Assembly: GCF_001956295.1 (NCBI RefSeq) | Contig: NZ_MRTD01000016.1 | Span: forward strand, 62,001 to 126,000 | DNA: 64,000 nucleotides | From: Paenibacillus sp. FSL A5-0031 | GTDB taxonomy: Bacteria; Bacillota; Bacilli; Paenibacillales; Paenibacillaceae | Direction: 5' to 3' | Shown: piece after piece, positions 43,401-51,545 of the stretch | Layout: every line of letters begins with the position of its first letter | Numbering within the stretch: the first letter of the stretch is position 1 | The notes under the pieces: generated by a model | Databases searched by the model: none | What the model was told of the DNA's origin: nothing | The model's input: the letters and a program-made list of their open reading frames with translations, nothing else | Translations under genes and position numbers: made by a program

Positions 43401-46257
43401 GTTCGTTTACACTATTTATTGTTAAATGCGTTGCATCTACCGATCCTGGCTTCAGCTGCTTCGCGCCGATCGACAATTCCGCTATTTTACCCGACGTAAT
43501 GGCTCCTTGTGCGATATGATCCGTACCTATAGCACCTTTGCTTATGACATCAGCACCTACGGAATCGTTTTGCAATTGCGCTGATCCAATACTGTTTGCT
43601 GTCAGCTTTTCAATCGTAATCGAATCATCCGCCAAATGCGCGGCATGAACCGACCCTTCTCCCAAATGAATGCCAAGCACCGCTGCATTTCCCAAATGAC
43701 GGCTAAGCACTACTTCATTTGCTATTTGCTTTGATTGCACAGCGCCGTAAGCTAGTTTAGCAGATGTAATGACACCATCCTGAAGGTGGTCATTTCCGAT
43801 CGATTGATCAGCCAAATGTTCAGCTTCAATTGCATTAGCTTCAATATGGGTCGAGCGAATCGATTCTGCTTGTATGTGGTGGGAAGCAATCAAATTGGCT
43901 CCGAGATGCCCTGGCATAATAGCTTGAGACGCAATCTTGACACTCGATACGCTTCCATCTGCGAGCTTGCCCGTCGAGACGCTTAAATCTGCCAGTTTAT
44001 CCGTCGTAACCGATTCAGGGGACAGCTTTAATGAATTTACAGTATGATCTGCCAAATGATGAGAAAAAACTGCACCTGAAGCAATAACTTGATCCGTGAC
44101 AGCGCCTTTCGTTAGCTTGCTGCTCGTAACTGAACCGTCTTGCAGCTTTTTGTTATCTACAGCATCCTTTGCGAGATGGCGTCCTTCAATAATCTCCGAT
44201 TTTAAATGCATGCCGTTCACTGCTTCAGAAGAAATCGCTTCACCCGTCACAGCACCCTTAGTAAAATGATACGACCTTAACACTTCAGGGGCTAGCTTCT
44301 GAAACGTTACCGATTCATCCTGAAGATGCCGGGATTCAACAGCAAAGTTTGCTATGACTTTACTATCAACAGCACCATCAGCCAGCTTGCTTCGCGTAAT
44401 TGAAGCATCCGCTAATTGAGTAGTACCAACAGCCTCCATACCAATATGGTCAACACGAATGGATAATGGCGCGATTTTATCTTCATTAACAATGCCGCTT
44501 TGTAGATGATCCCGTTTAATTGCATTTGCTGCAATATGCTTCATGTTTACTGCATCGGTTGTCAGATGCGCCTGCAATATTTGCCCATCAGCAATTTTGT
44601 CGGATGTAATGCTTCCAGAGCCCAAATGACGGCTGTGCACGGAGTCATTCGCGAGCTTCTGAGCATTAACGGATTGATCAGAAAGCTTGGAAATCGTTAT
44701 CGAATGATCAACAATTTTAATGGTGGACACCGATTGATCCGCAAGCTTCCTAGAGTTAATGGACTGATCCGCGATGTGCTCACTTGTTATTTGCCCTGTT
44801 CCAATGTGGGAGCTTAGAACGGCCGCTGCTTGCAGATGAGATGAAGATACCGATTCGTCCGCTAATTGTTCTGCTTTTACCGCTTTTGGCTGCAGTTCCC
44901 TTGTTCCGACTGCTCCTTCTGCTAGATGTTCCGCGGCTATGTCTCCGAGGGCCAAATGCTTTCCCTGAATAATACCAACTGCGACATGCTCAGATAGCAG
45001 CAATCCAGGCTTCAAATGCTCCGCTTCAATCGCTTCTGCTGCAATCTTCTCACTCGTAACTGCTGAGTCGCGAAGCTTAGAGTGTGTTACCGCTCCTTCA
45101 GAAAGCTTGGAGTTGTCAATGGCTTCATTAGCCAAATTTTCCGGTCGGATCGTTCCGCTTTTAATTTTCTCGCCAGTAATGGCTTGATCAGCAAGCAGGT
45201 CTGTTGTAATGAGCAATGACTTCAAATGCCTGGATTCGATTGATCCTTCTGCAATTTTGTCCATACTGATCGTACGATCCGCAAGCTTCTCTGACGAGAT
45301 GCTGCCATCCTGAAGCTTATTGCCAGAAATCGAATAATCCAAAATTTTGTTTCCAGTAATCGAGTGGTTTACCAAATGCTCGCCCATAATCGATTCATTC
45401 GCAATTTTAGCGGAGTTGATTGTGCCGTCAGCTAAATGGATGGTGTGAATGGAATAATCGGCAATCGTGCTTGCCAGCACGCTGCCTGCTGCCAGCTTGC
45501 TGCTATCGATCGACCCAGGTGCAATTTTCTCTGATGTAACCGAAAAGTCTACCAAATCATCCGTGTAAATAAAAGCTGGAGGACCTTCCGGTGCTAATTT
45601 CTCATCAAGTTTCTCAAACTTTTCTTCCAAGCTTAACTGTTCAATCTGCTGGGCAAGCTCTTCGACAGCGAGCTGCTCTTGCTCTTCAATCTGGTGCAGC
45701 TGTTCCAGCGTATCCAAATACTCTAATTGCTTCTGCTGCTCTTCTCCTTGCGATTGTTCCAATTGTTCCGATTGTTCATTTCGTTCCAGCTGCTCCCCTA
45801 GCTCCAACAGCCTTACTTGCCCTACTTGCTCCTGCTGCTCTTCTCCTTGCGATTGTTCCAGTTGTTCCAGTTTTTCCGGCTGTTCCCCTTGCTCAAACAG
45901 TTCTACTTGCCCCACTTGTTCCTGCTGCTCCTGCTCCAGCTGTTCCGCTTGCTCCCCTAATTCCACTTGAATAAGCTGTTCTAGCTGTTCAAACTCCTCA
46001 GAGTCCTCCACCGTGACAACTTCCGACTCCATCTGCTCTAATGGATTCTCGAGTAAGAGAGCGAGTGCATTAATGCTCGCTTTCTCCTTCTCTTCTTCCT
46101 CTTTTTTAATCAATGTTTTAGCTGCATGCGCTTGTGCAACAGCGGCCTTCTTCCTGTTCAAATCATCTAGCCACTTTAACTCGGAAGCATTCGGATTATC
46201 AACATAAAAAAGCGGCTTTCGCCCCTTCGGGCTTTTCCCTTTTCTGTTTTTTGTCAT
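40405..46257 (-). CDS. Giant decapeptide-repeat fibre protein (WIAG-tail type)
   Basis: 1950 residues. A basic start (MTKNRKGKSPKGRK) leads into a Glu/Gln/Leu-rich coiled-coil stretch (about 75-225), then about 160 decapeptides (about 231-1850) of the form S-V/I-x-S/T-x-K/Q/H-L-x-x-G, such as GSVGSEQLTDGSVTTSKLAY. The pattern resembles the stalk repeats of phage tail and head fibres and suggests a beta-solenoid or trimeric fibre. The C-terminal 100 residues are a globular tip (LDNYYVLTVTTDNPACYAVV) ending NWIAIGKG, the ending of proteins called WIAG-tail in databases, by recollection. No signal peptide and no LPXTG motif, so delivery from the mother cell to the spore surface is most likely. 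A sigma-K-like -10 lies 35 bp upstream of the start. Confidence 0.85.
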   Translation of the reverse strand: MTKNRKGKSPKGRKPLFYVDNPNASELKWLDDLNRKKAAVAQAHAAKTLIKKEEEEKEKASINALALLLENPLEQMESEVVTVEDSEEFEQLEQLIQVELGEQAEQLEQEQQEQVGQVELFEQGEQPEKLEQLEQSQGEEQQEQVGQVRLLELGEQLERNEQSEQLEQSQGEEQQKQLEYLDTLEQLHQIEEQEQLAVEELAQQIEQLSLEEKFEKLDEKLAPEGPPAFIYTDDLVDFSVTSEKIAPGSIDSSKLAAGSVLASTIADYSIHTIHLADGTINSAKIANESIMGEHLVNHSITGNKILDYSISGNKLQDGSISSEKLADRTISMDKIAEGSIESRHLKSLLITTDLLADQAITGEKIKSGTIRPENLANEAIDNSKLSEGAVTHSKLRDSAVTSEKIAAEAIEAEHLKPGLLLSEHVAVGIIQGKHLALGDIAAEHLAEGAVGTRELQPKAVKAEQLADESVSSSHLQAAAVLSSHIGTGQITSEHIADQSINSRKLADQSVSTIKIVDHSITISKLSDQSVNAQKLANDSVHSRHLGSGSITSDKIADGQILQAHLTTDAVNMKHIAANAIKRDHLQSGIVNEDKIAPLSIRVDHIGMEAVGTTQLADASITRSKLADGAVDSKVIANFAVESRHLQDESVTFQKLAPEVLRSYHFTKGAVTGEAISSEAVNGMHLKSEIIEGRHLAKDAVDNKKLQDGSVTSSKLTKGAVTDQVIASGAVFSHHLADHTVNSLKLSPESVTTDKLADLSVSTGKLADGSVSSVKIASQAIMPGHLGANLIASHHIQAESIRSTHIEANAIEAEHLADQSIGNDHLQDGVITSAKLAYGAVQSKQIANEVVLSRHLGNAAVLGIHLGEGSVHAAHLADDSITIEKLTANSIGSAQLQNDSVGADVISKGAIGTDHIAQGAITSGKIAELSIGAKQLKPGSVDATHLTINSVNEHALQDESVTSAKLAQDAVSSEHVQLESLAGKHLKSDSIQGYHVRKGTITLAHLANDVLVFDRIADNSILGRKLKEGSIDSKLLSADSVGTEQLADGSVTASKLKLGGVGTEQLSDGSVTTSKLELGSVGSEQLADESVTTTKLVLGSVGTDQLSDGCVTTSKLELGSVGTEQLADGSVTSSKLVLGSVGTKQLSDGSVTKAKLELRSVGTEQLSDGSVTKSKLVLGSVGSDQLSDGSVTTSKLELHSVGTEQLANGSVTKSKLVLGSVGSDQLSDSSVTTTKLVLGSVGTDQLKDSSVTTKKLERGSVGTDQLSEGSVTTSKLVLGSVGSDQLSDGSVTTTKLLLGSVGTDQLADGSVTKSKLELRSVGTEQLADNSVTKSKLVLGSVGSDQLSNGSVTTTKLVLGSVGTDQLADGSVTKSKLVLGSVGSDQLSNGSVTTTKLVLGSVGTDQLSDGSVTTSKLELGSVGTDQLSDGSVTTAKIALESIGSEQLMDGSVTAWKLAFGSVGSEQLNDGSVTTEKLAFGSVGSNQLLDGSVTSTKLAFGSVNSEQLTDGSVTTSKLAYESIGSEQLADGSVTTSKLSYGSIGLEQLMDRSVTSAKLAYGSVGSEQLTDRSVTSAKLTYGSVGSEQLSDGSVTTEKLALGSIGLNQLMDGSVTSTKLAFGSVNSEQLTDGSVTTSKLTYGSVGSEQLADGSVTSSKLSYGSIGLEQLMDRSVTSAKLAYGSVGSEQLTDRSVTSAKLTYGSVSSEQLADGSVTAAKLAHDSVNYEQLMDGSVTTSKLAYGSVNSEQLMDGSVTTTKLGIGSVGAEQLTDGSVTTTKLGIGSVGAEQLTDGSVTSAKLALGSVGTGQIVPGSITAELLAPGILLSNVEGSAANQVEQIADGSITGRHIQEQSIGLSALQFAPVITNASQGIVKQQFGLAPYSFAAQAEQVELIIPFDEPFLDNYYVLTVTTDNPACYAVVHSKAADHAVILIIRTRISQEPVGHLNWIAIGKG
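40861..43140 (-). repeat. Homogenised tandem array of 60-bp units inside the fibre gene
   Basis: About 38 consecutive units of exactly 60 bp (20 residues, two decapeptides), many differing by only a few bases. Neighbouring units at 40876-40935 and 40936-40995 are nearly identical. Upstream (43140-45560) the same decapeptide pattern continues but is much more diverged, so the 3' part has expanded recently. Confidence 0.93.
41161..41880 (-). repeat. 360-bp higher-order duplication (six 60-bp units) within the array
   Basis: The block 41161-41520 is repeated at 41521-41880 unit by unit with the same order of variants, for example the rare cttctatcc and tctaaacca forms in the same places. This marks a recent segmental duplication. 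Confidence 0.75.
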
Positions 46258-46291
46258 AGTCCTCTCCTTCTTCCACCTGAAATGTCATAGG

Positions 46292-46300
46292 TAATATATG
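46292..46300 (-). promoter_or_regulatory. Possible sigma-K -10 element of the fibre gene
   Basis: CATATATTA on the minus strand matches CATAnnnTA, 35 bp from the start codon. No AC at 16-17 bases, and AT-rich sequence matches easily. Confidence 0.4.
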
Positions 46301-46363
46301 CAGGTACCCATGGGCTCGCTACAAGGAGTACAGACAAATGTATATATGCGACTTATAACAAAC

Positions 46364-46400
46364 AAAAACCGCGGGAGCATACTGCTCTCCGCGGTTTCTT
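46364..46400 (-). terminator. Terminator of the siderophore permease operon
   Basis: AAACCGCGG with GAGCA pairs with TGCTC and CCGCGGTTT; T-rich sequence follows on the minus strand. Confidence 0.87.
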
Positions 46401-46414
46401 TTTCAGCTATTTGA

Positions 46415-47446
46415 CTATTTCGATCTGGACAATAAGTATAAGAAATAAGGTGCTCCAATAACAGCAACAACAATTCCTGTTGGAATTTCGTTTGGCTGGA
46501 ATGCCCATCTTGCGAGTGTATCCGCCACAATAACGAGCAGCGCGCCTACAAATGCTGAAGCTGGCAATAATACCTGATGCTGCGGACCGACAAGTCTTCT
46601 TGCCAAGTGAGGCGCTATGAGTCCGACAAATCCGATGCCCCCGCCGACAGCGACGCAAGAACCAGCTAGGCCCACCGCTGCAGCAAGCAGCAGTGCCCGC
46701 TCCTTGTTCACTTGAGCTCCAAGTCCAACTGCCAATTGATCGCCTAAATTTAAAGCATTCAATGCTTTCGCTTTATATTGCACGATTGGAAAAATAACGA
46801 TTAACCATGGGAGCAGTGCAAGCACATACTTCCAGTTCGTTCCCCAAATGCTCCCCGCCATCCATACAGCAAAAAACTGATATTTCTCAGGCGTAAGACG
46901 CAAAATCAGAAGCTGCATCGCTGCGCTAATACCCGCCGCTACAGCGATACCTACCAATATCATCCGAGTTGGCAATAACCCTCGATGTCTCTTATACGAA
47001 AGTACAAAAATGAGCAATGCGGTAAATGATGCTCCGATTAATGCAAGAAACGGCATCAAAAAAATAGATCCCTTTTCCGTCGTTGGATAAAAAGAAATAA
47101 ACAAGATAACTGCAAGCCCTGCGCCCGCGTTTATACCGAGCAGCCCTGGATCAGAAAGCGGGTTGCGCGATAATCCTTGAATAATACAGCCCGATACTGC
47201 AAAACCTGCACCAATTAATATAGAGATGACAATCCGCGGCAAGCGGAAATCAAATAGAATTAGCTCCTGCTTAGCCGTTCCCGATCCAAATAACGTTTTG
47301 AAAACGTCAAGCGGTGCTAAGCGAATAAATCCTGTGTTCATACTGATGATAACGGACAAAACAATAAGTACGCTAAGCACGGTCATTACAAGGACTGCGC
47401 GTTTTCTTCTACGCTGTTCGGTTTCGGTAATAAAGTAAGTATTCAT
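46415..47446 (-). CDS. FecCD-family siderophore ABC transporter permease
   Basis: 343 residues with about nine or ten membrane segments. IQGLSRNPLSDPGLLGINAGAGL (core NPLSDPGLLGINAGA) and FVGLIAPHLARRLVG are the family signatures. It should pair with the upstream permease to form the channel of an iron-siderophore importer. The two genes are separated by two bases. The substrate-binding lipoprotein and the ATPase are not adjacent, as in the Bacillus YfiZ-YfhA pair that borrows its ATPase. Confidence 0.9.
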   Translation of the reverse strand: MNTYFITETEQRRRKRAVLVMTVLSVLIVLSVIISMNTGFIRLAPLDVFKTLFGSGTAKQELILFDFRLPRIVISILIGAGFAVSGCIIQGLSRNPLSDPGLLGINAGAGLAVILFISFYPTTEKGSIFLMPFLALIGASFTALLIFVLSYKRHRGLLPTRMILVGIAVAAGISAAMQLLILRLTPEKYQFFAVWMAGSIWGTNWKYVLALLPWLIVIFPIVQYKAKALNALNLGDQLAVGLGAQVNKERALLLAAAVGLAGSCVAVGGGIGFVGLIAPHLARRLVGPQHQVLLPASAFVGALLVIVADTLARWAFQPNEIPTGIVVAVIGAPYFLYLLSRSK

Positions 47447-47448
47447 GC

Positions 47449-48489
47449 TTATTCTCCCTTCATTCTTGTTACAAGATAGAGGAAGAACGGAACGCCAATA
47501 ACCGCGATTATAATACCGATAGCCACTTCCTGAGGCGGATTAATCAATCGCCCACCAATATCAGCCAGCACCATAAGTAAACTTCCCAAAACCGCCGAGC
47601 ATGGAATGATCCATCTATAGTCGACACCAACAAGGAATCGTGAGATATGAGGAATAATCAAGCCTACAAAACCGATAGAGCCGACCGCTGAAACGGCGGT
47701 ACCTGCCAGCAATAAGACTATAATGACGCCTGCTGCTTTTACTAGGCCCGTTCGTTGTCCAAGACCTGCAGCAACATCGTCGCCTAAGCTTAACAATGTA
47801 ATGGATCGTGACAACACGATGGCGCCAAGCAGTCCACCAACTACCCATGGCCATACTATTTGAATTTGCAGCCATTTCGTTCCGGCTACCCCGCCAGCAT
47901 ACCAAAAAGCCAAATCCTGACCAATTTTATAATAAATCGCTATGCCTTCTGTTATAGCAAGCAGCAATGCCCCTACAGCCGCACCAGCCAGTGTAAGCCG
48001 CACAGGTGTTAGGCCGCCTTTTGCTAATGAGCCGATTCCGTATACGAGTCCCATTGCAACTGCTGCACCCGCAAAGCACACAAACATAAGACCAAGATAA
48101 GATATCGAAGGGAAAAAAGCGAAGCAAAGCGCCAACATAAAACCTGCTCCCGCGTTAATACCAAGCAAGCTTGAGTCTGCTAATGGGTTTCTAGTCATGC
48201 CTTGCATAACAGAACCTGCGACAGCGAAAGCTGCTCCCACCAAAGCAGCGGCTAACGCACGCGGCATACGAAGCTCTTTAATAATTTGATGCTGAATGTT
48301 TTCCTCATTGAAGTGGAATACGCCATCCCACACCGTTGAGAGACTGATATCTGCTGCACCGACAGAGATAGATAATGCGAGCGATAATAAGAGTGCTGCT
48401 AACCCGCCAAATAAAATAATCGTAGCCACTAGCGGCCGTGTGCGCAGCTTTGTGCCTGCCAGCGCTTTCTTGCTTGATAGAGAAGACAT
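47449..48489 (-). CDS. FecCD-family siderophore ABC transporter permease
   Basis: 346 residues from the ATG at 48489 (AGAAGGGTAG upstream). MQGMTRNPLADSSLLGINAGAGF (core NPLADSSLLGINAGA) and FVGLIIPHISRFLVG mark the family. It heads the two-gene operon. A Fur-type sequence overlaps the promoter, so expression should rise when iron is short. Confidence 0.9.
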   Translation of the reverse strand: MSSLSSKKALAGTKLRTRPLVATIILFGGLAALLLSLALSISVGAADISLSTVWDGVFHFNEENIQHQIIKELRMPRALAAALVGAAFAVAGSVMQGMTRNPLADSSLLGINAGAGFMLALCFAFFPSISYLGLMFVCFAGAAVAMGLVYGIGSLAKGGLTPVRLTLAGAAVGALLLAITEGIAIYYKIGQDLAFWYAGGVAGTKWLQIQIVWPWVVGGLLGAIVLSRSITLLSLGDDVAAGLGQRTGLVKAAGVIIVLLLAGTAVSAVGSIGFVGLIIPHISRFLVGVDYRWIIPCSAVLGSLLMVLADIGGRLINPPQEVAIGIIIAVIGVPFFLYLVTRMKGE

Positions 48490-48582
48490 TTGAAAACTAC
48501 CCTTCTGTATGTATACTTTGGTTGATAAAAAATGCTTCAAAAAGGAAGTCTGTTTCCAGACATAAAAAAAAACCTACTCAAC

Positions 48583-48631
48583 TGATAACGATTCTCGTTT
48601 TCAATATAGCAGATTTTTCATATGTTTTCAA
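48583..48631 (-). promoter_or_regulatory. Sigma-A promoter with Fur-like box for the siderophore permeases
   Basis: On the minus strand TTGAAA, 17 bases, TATATT form the promoter (48603-48631). Just downstream, GAAAACGAGAATCGTTATC, the inverse of GATAACGATTCTCGTTTTC, resembles the 19-bp Fur box (about 13 of 19 positions). Confidence 0.72.
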
Positions 48632-48675
48632 TGCAATAATTTAGATCTTTCGTGCTGCCTTCATGCGGCTTCCTA

Positions 48676-49824
48676 TCAAGTAGAAAGTCTTCCTCTCATA
48701 GCAATAGTCGTAAAGCGGTTAGGAGAGAATCTGCTGATCGACGGTTCTCCCTGTTTTTCTTCCAATAGATCAGCAACAATATGAGCTGTGATCGGACTTA
48801 GCAAAATACCGTTGCGATAATGACCTGCGGCCATAATTACAGCTGGCATTCCCTCTACTTGCCCAAGCATTGGCATTCCATCTCGCGTTGCGGGACGCAA
48901 GCCTGCCCACCGATGCGCGGTTTCTTTGCCTTTAAGAAATGGAAAAAGCTGATTGCTGCTGCGAATTAAGCGGCCGATGCCTCGTTCTGTCACACTCGTC
49001 TCAAAGCCCGCGACATCTTCAGAAGCACCGCATACGAGCCGAGCATTTCTTTTTCCGACCCAATAGGCTTGGCTGGAGAAGATCATATGTCGAACTTCAG
49101 TTTCTTGATGCTCGTAAGAACAGATTTGTCCCCGAATGGGATGGATCGGAACAGAGAGTCCGAACCATCGTTCATATTCACCTGACCAAGCGCCCGCGCA
49201 GACGACTAGCCGATCAGCGTGAACCTTCTTTATCATCGTTTCTGCTCGGACAGAAACTCCCCCGCTATGATGAACCGCAACCTCTTCAATTTTACCCGCA
49301 TGGGATAAGATGACGACACCTAACCTCCGGCAAGCTTCTTCAAGCGCTGCAACAAGCTTTGGTGCGTACACATGGCTCTCCTTTGGCGTAAATACGCCAG
49401 CAATTGCCGAATGAGCAAGCATCGGCTCCAGCTTCCTAAGCTGAGCTGCATCAATAAGCTGAACTTCGGCTCCCCATTCATTTTGCCACTGCAATCTGGA
49501 TTGTATGGGCAAGACGTCTGCTTCATGCATAAAAATGTTAATGCTGCCGCTCTGCACCCACTCCGTCGACATGCCGGATTGTTCCTCGATCGCTTTAATC
49601 CACGCCGGGTAGCTGCGGTGGCTGTTTAGGCACAGCTGAAAAAATGGATCGGGCTGCTCCGTATTTTCTGAAAATGGAGCAAGCATGCCTGCCGCTGCGC
49701 CGGATGCTTGCCCTCCGAGCGCGCTTGGCTCAATAAGTGTTACGTTCATGCCTCTACGCGCCGACTCGAAGGCACAAGACAAACCAATAATGCCGCCTCC
49801 AAGTATAATTACCGATTGGGGCAT
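48676..49824 (-). CDS. thiO: Glycine oxidase ThiO
   Basis: 382 residues. VIILGGGIIGLSCAFESARRG is the FAD-binding motif of the DAO family, and GLRPATRDGMPMLGQ near the C terminus is typical of ThiO. It oxidises glycine to dehydroglycine for the thiazole half of thiamine. Last gene of the thiamine operon, overlapping the stop of thiG (TAATG). The thiO-type route is the aerobic Bacillus pathway, in place of tyrosine lyase ThiH. Confidence 0.92.
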   Translation of the reverse strand: MPQSVIILGGGIIGLSCAFESARRGMNVTLIEPSALGGQASGAAAGMLAPFSENTEQPDPFFQLCLNSHRSYPAWIKAIEEQSGMSTEWVQSGSINIFMHEADVLPIQSRLQWQNEWGAEVQLIDAAQLRKLEPMLAHSAIAGVFTPKESHVYAPKLVAALEEACRRLGVVILSHAGKIEEVAVHHSGGVSVRAETMIKKVHADRLVVCAGAWSGEYERWFGLSVPIHPIRGQICSYEHQETEVRHMIFSSQAYWVGKRNARLVCGASEDVAGFETSVTERGIGRLIRSSNQLFPFLKGKETAHRWAGLRPATRDGMPMLGQVEGMPAVIMAAGHYRNGILLSPITAHIVADLLEEKQGEPSISRFSPNRFTTIAMRGRLST

Positions 49825-50642
49825 TATTGTTCCCCTCCTGCACTAACTCCTGTTTCAAATAATGAGCCCGCCCAATCGCTACTTGCAGATGCATACCGTT
49901 TTTTCGGTATGCGGCCAGCCTTCCATGCCAGTCGCCCTGCTTCAATCGCTAATCGAAACGCGCGAGCCATCATAATCGGGTCCTGTGCCTTAGCGATTGG
50001 CGTATTAGCCAAGATGCCGTCCGCGCCTAGCTCCATCGCTTCCGCAGCATCCTTCGCTGATCCAATACCCGCATCGATGATGACTGGAACGCTTGACTGC
50101 TCCGCAATAAGTCCGAGGTTATAGGGATTGAGCAATCCGAGCCCTGATCCAATTGGCGAACCTCCTGGCATGATTGCTGAAGCTCCTGCTTCCTCTAATT
50201 TCCGGCATAGGATTGGGTCATCGGATGTATAAGGAAGAACGATAAAACCCTCGTTTGCTAGCTGCTCCGTAGCACGCAGCGTTTCTATAGGGTCAGGCAA
50301 AAGTGTGCGATGGTCTCCGCTGATCTCGACCTTAATCCAGTTGCCAAGCCCAGCTTCTCTCGCCAGGCGCGCGATTCGGACAGCCTCCTCCGCTGTTCTC
50401 GCACCAGATGTATTCGGCAAATATTGCATTTGTCTATTTTCAAAGTGTTGAAGTACCGAATCATCCTCCACACTCTCTAGATTAACCCTTCTAACCGCGA
50501 ACGTAATCACCTCCGAACCGGACGCTTCAAGCGCTTGCTGCAGTACAGCAGGACTTGGAAATCGCCCCGTACCGAACAAAAAACGCGACCGCAGCGCATG
50601 TCCTCCAATAAGAAGGACATCTTCATGATCCCAATTTCCCAA
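49824..50642 (-). CDS. thiG: Thiazole synthase
   Basis: 272 residues. FLFGTGRFPSPAVLQQAL, the Schiff-base lysine region KVEISGD, and VPVIIDAGIGSAKDAAEAMELG are ThiG signatures. It joins deoxyxylulose phosphate, dehydroglycine and sulfur from ThiS thiocarboxylate into the thiazole phosphate. It lies between the thiE-thiS fusion (5 bp away) and thiO. Confidence 0.94.
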   Translation of the reverse strand: MGNWDHEDVLLIGGHALRSRFLFGTGRFPSPAVLQQALEASGSEVITFAVRRVNLESVEDDSVLQHFENRQMQYLPNTSGARTAEEAVRIARLAREAGLGNWIKVEISGDHRTLLPDPIETLRATEQLANEGFIVLPYTSDDPILCRKLEEAGASAIMPGGSPIGSGLGLLNPYNLGLIAEQSSVPVIIDAGIGSAKDAAEAMELGADGILANTPIAKAQDPIMMARAFRLAIEAGRLAWKAGRIPKKRYASASSDWAGSLFETGVSAGGEQ

Positions 50643-50647
50643 AATAT

Positions 50648-51502
50648 TCAGCCTCCTCCGACAAAATGAACAAGTTCTATGGAGCTTCCGCCAAGTAATT
50701 CAGTTTCAGCCCACCTTGCACGTTGTACGATCATACCGTTAAGCTCAATAACGAGCTTTTTATGTTGTTGTCCCAGCTGGACGACCAGTTCTTCCACTGT
50801 TTTAGCGCTGGTCTGCTCCTCGCGTCCATTAATCTTCACTGTCTTAATTGGAAGAACATATTCAGAACGGTGGGCTTCGATTTTCTTTAAGAAAGCCTGA
50901 CAAACACCAGCCGGGTCATTATGGCCAACAATGGCTGAAACTGCGCATATCCGTGTCGCTCCCGACGCTAGTACGACATCAACATTTTCGAGTGTGATAC
51001 CGCCAATAGCCACGAACGGTATGGTTATATGATGCGCTGCTTCCCTGACATAACTTGTAGTAACAGCCGTACGGCCCGGCTTTGTTTCGGTAGGATACAC
51101 GGGTCCAACGCCGATATAATCGGCTCCTTCCTGCTCAGCAGTTAGCGCTTGCTGCAGGTTATGCGTGGATATGCCAATGATGCGGTCAGCACCAAGCCAT
51201 TCTCTTGCTTTGGCAATTGGCATATCATCCTGACCCAAATGAACACCGTCAGCATCCGTCTCAAGAACAATATCAGGATAATCATTAATGATAAGAGGCA
51301 CTTTATATTTTCGCGTTAGTATTCGAAGGGCTTTGGCCTCTTCAAGCACCTCTTCCCTCGTCCCCGTTTTGTTGCGAAGCTGAACCATTTGGGCTCCGCC
51401 AATCAGCGCCTGTTCCATCACTTCAACGACTGATCTACCAGGGTGATTGGATTTCGCTGTAATGGCGTAGAGCTTGAAGTTCCGCCAGCCTTGTCTACTC
51501 AT
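50648..51502 (-). CDS. thiE: Thiamine phosphate synthase ThiE fused to sulfur carrier ThiS
   Basis: 284 residues from the ATG at 51502 (start uncertain: a TTG at 51508 after GAAAGG and an ATG at 51544 are alternatives). ThiE domain, about 1-215: LYAITAKSNHPGRSVVEVME, LIINDYPDIVLETDADGVHLGQDD in pieces, and GVGPVYPTETKPG. The last 65 residues are a complete ThiS (TVKINGREEQTSAKTVEELV, LNGMIVQRARWAETELL) with the C-terminal diglycine HFVGGG. ThiE joins the two thiamine halves; ThiS carries sulfur as a thiocarboxylate. No separate thiS is seen in the operon. Confidence 0.9.
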   Translation of the reverse strand: MSRQGWRNFKLYAITAKSNHPGRSVVEVMEQALIGGAQMVQLRNKTGTREEVLEEAKALRILTRKYKVPLIINDYPDIVLETDADGVHLGQDDMPIAKAREWLGADRIIGISTHNLQQALTAEQEGADYIGVGPVYPTETKPGRTAVTTSYVREAAHHITIPFVAIGGITLENVDVVLASGATRICAVSAIVGHNDPAGVCQAFLKKIEAHRSEYVLPIKTVKINGREEQTSAKTVEELVVQLGQQHKKLVIELNGMIVQRARWAETELLGGSSIELVHFVGGG

Positions 51503-51545
51503 TCTCAAACACAACCTTTCATCAAACAAATCATTTTTTTCCATT

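Noticed and set aside
40405..46257. Search for an LPXTG-type sorting signal or signal peptide in the fibre protein, to link it to the sortase
   Set aside because: Neither is present; the protein ends NWIAIGKG and begins with a basic, non-hydrophobic segment.
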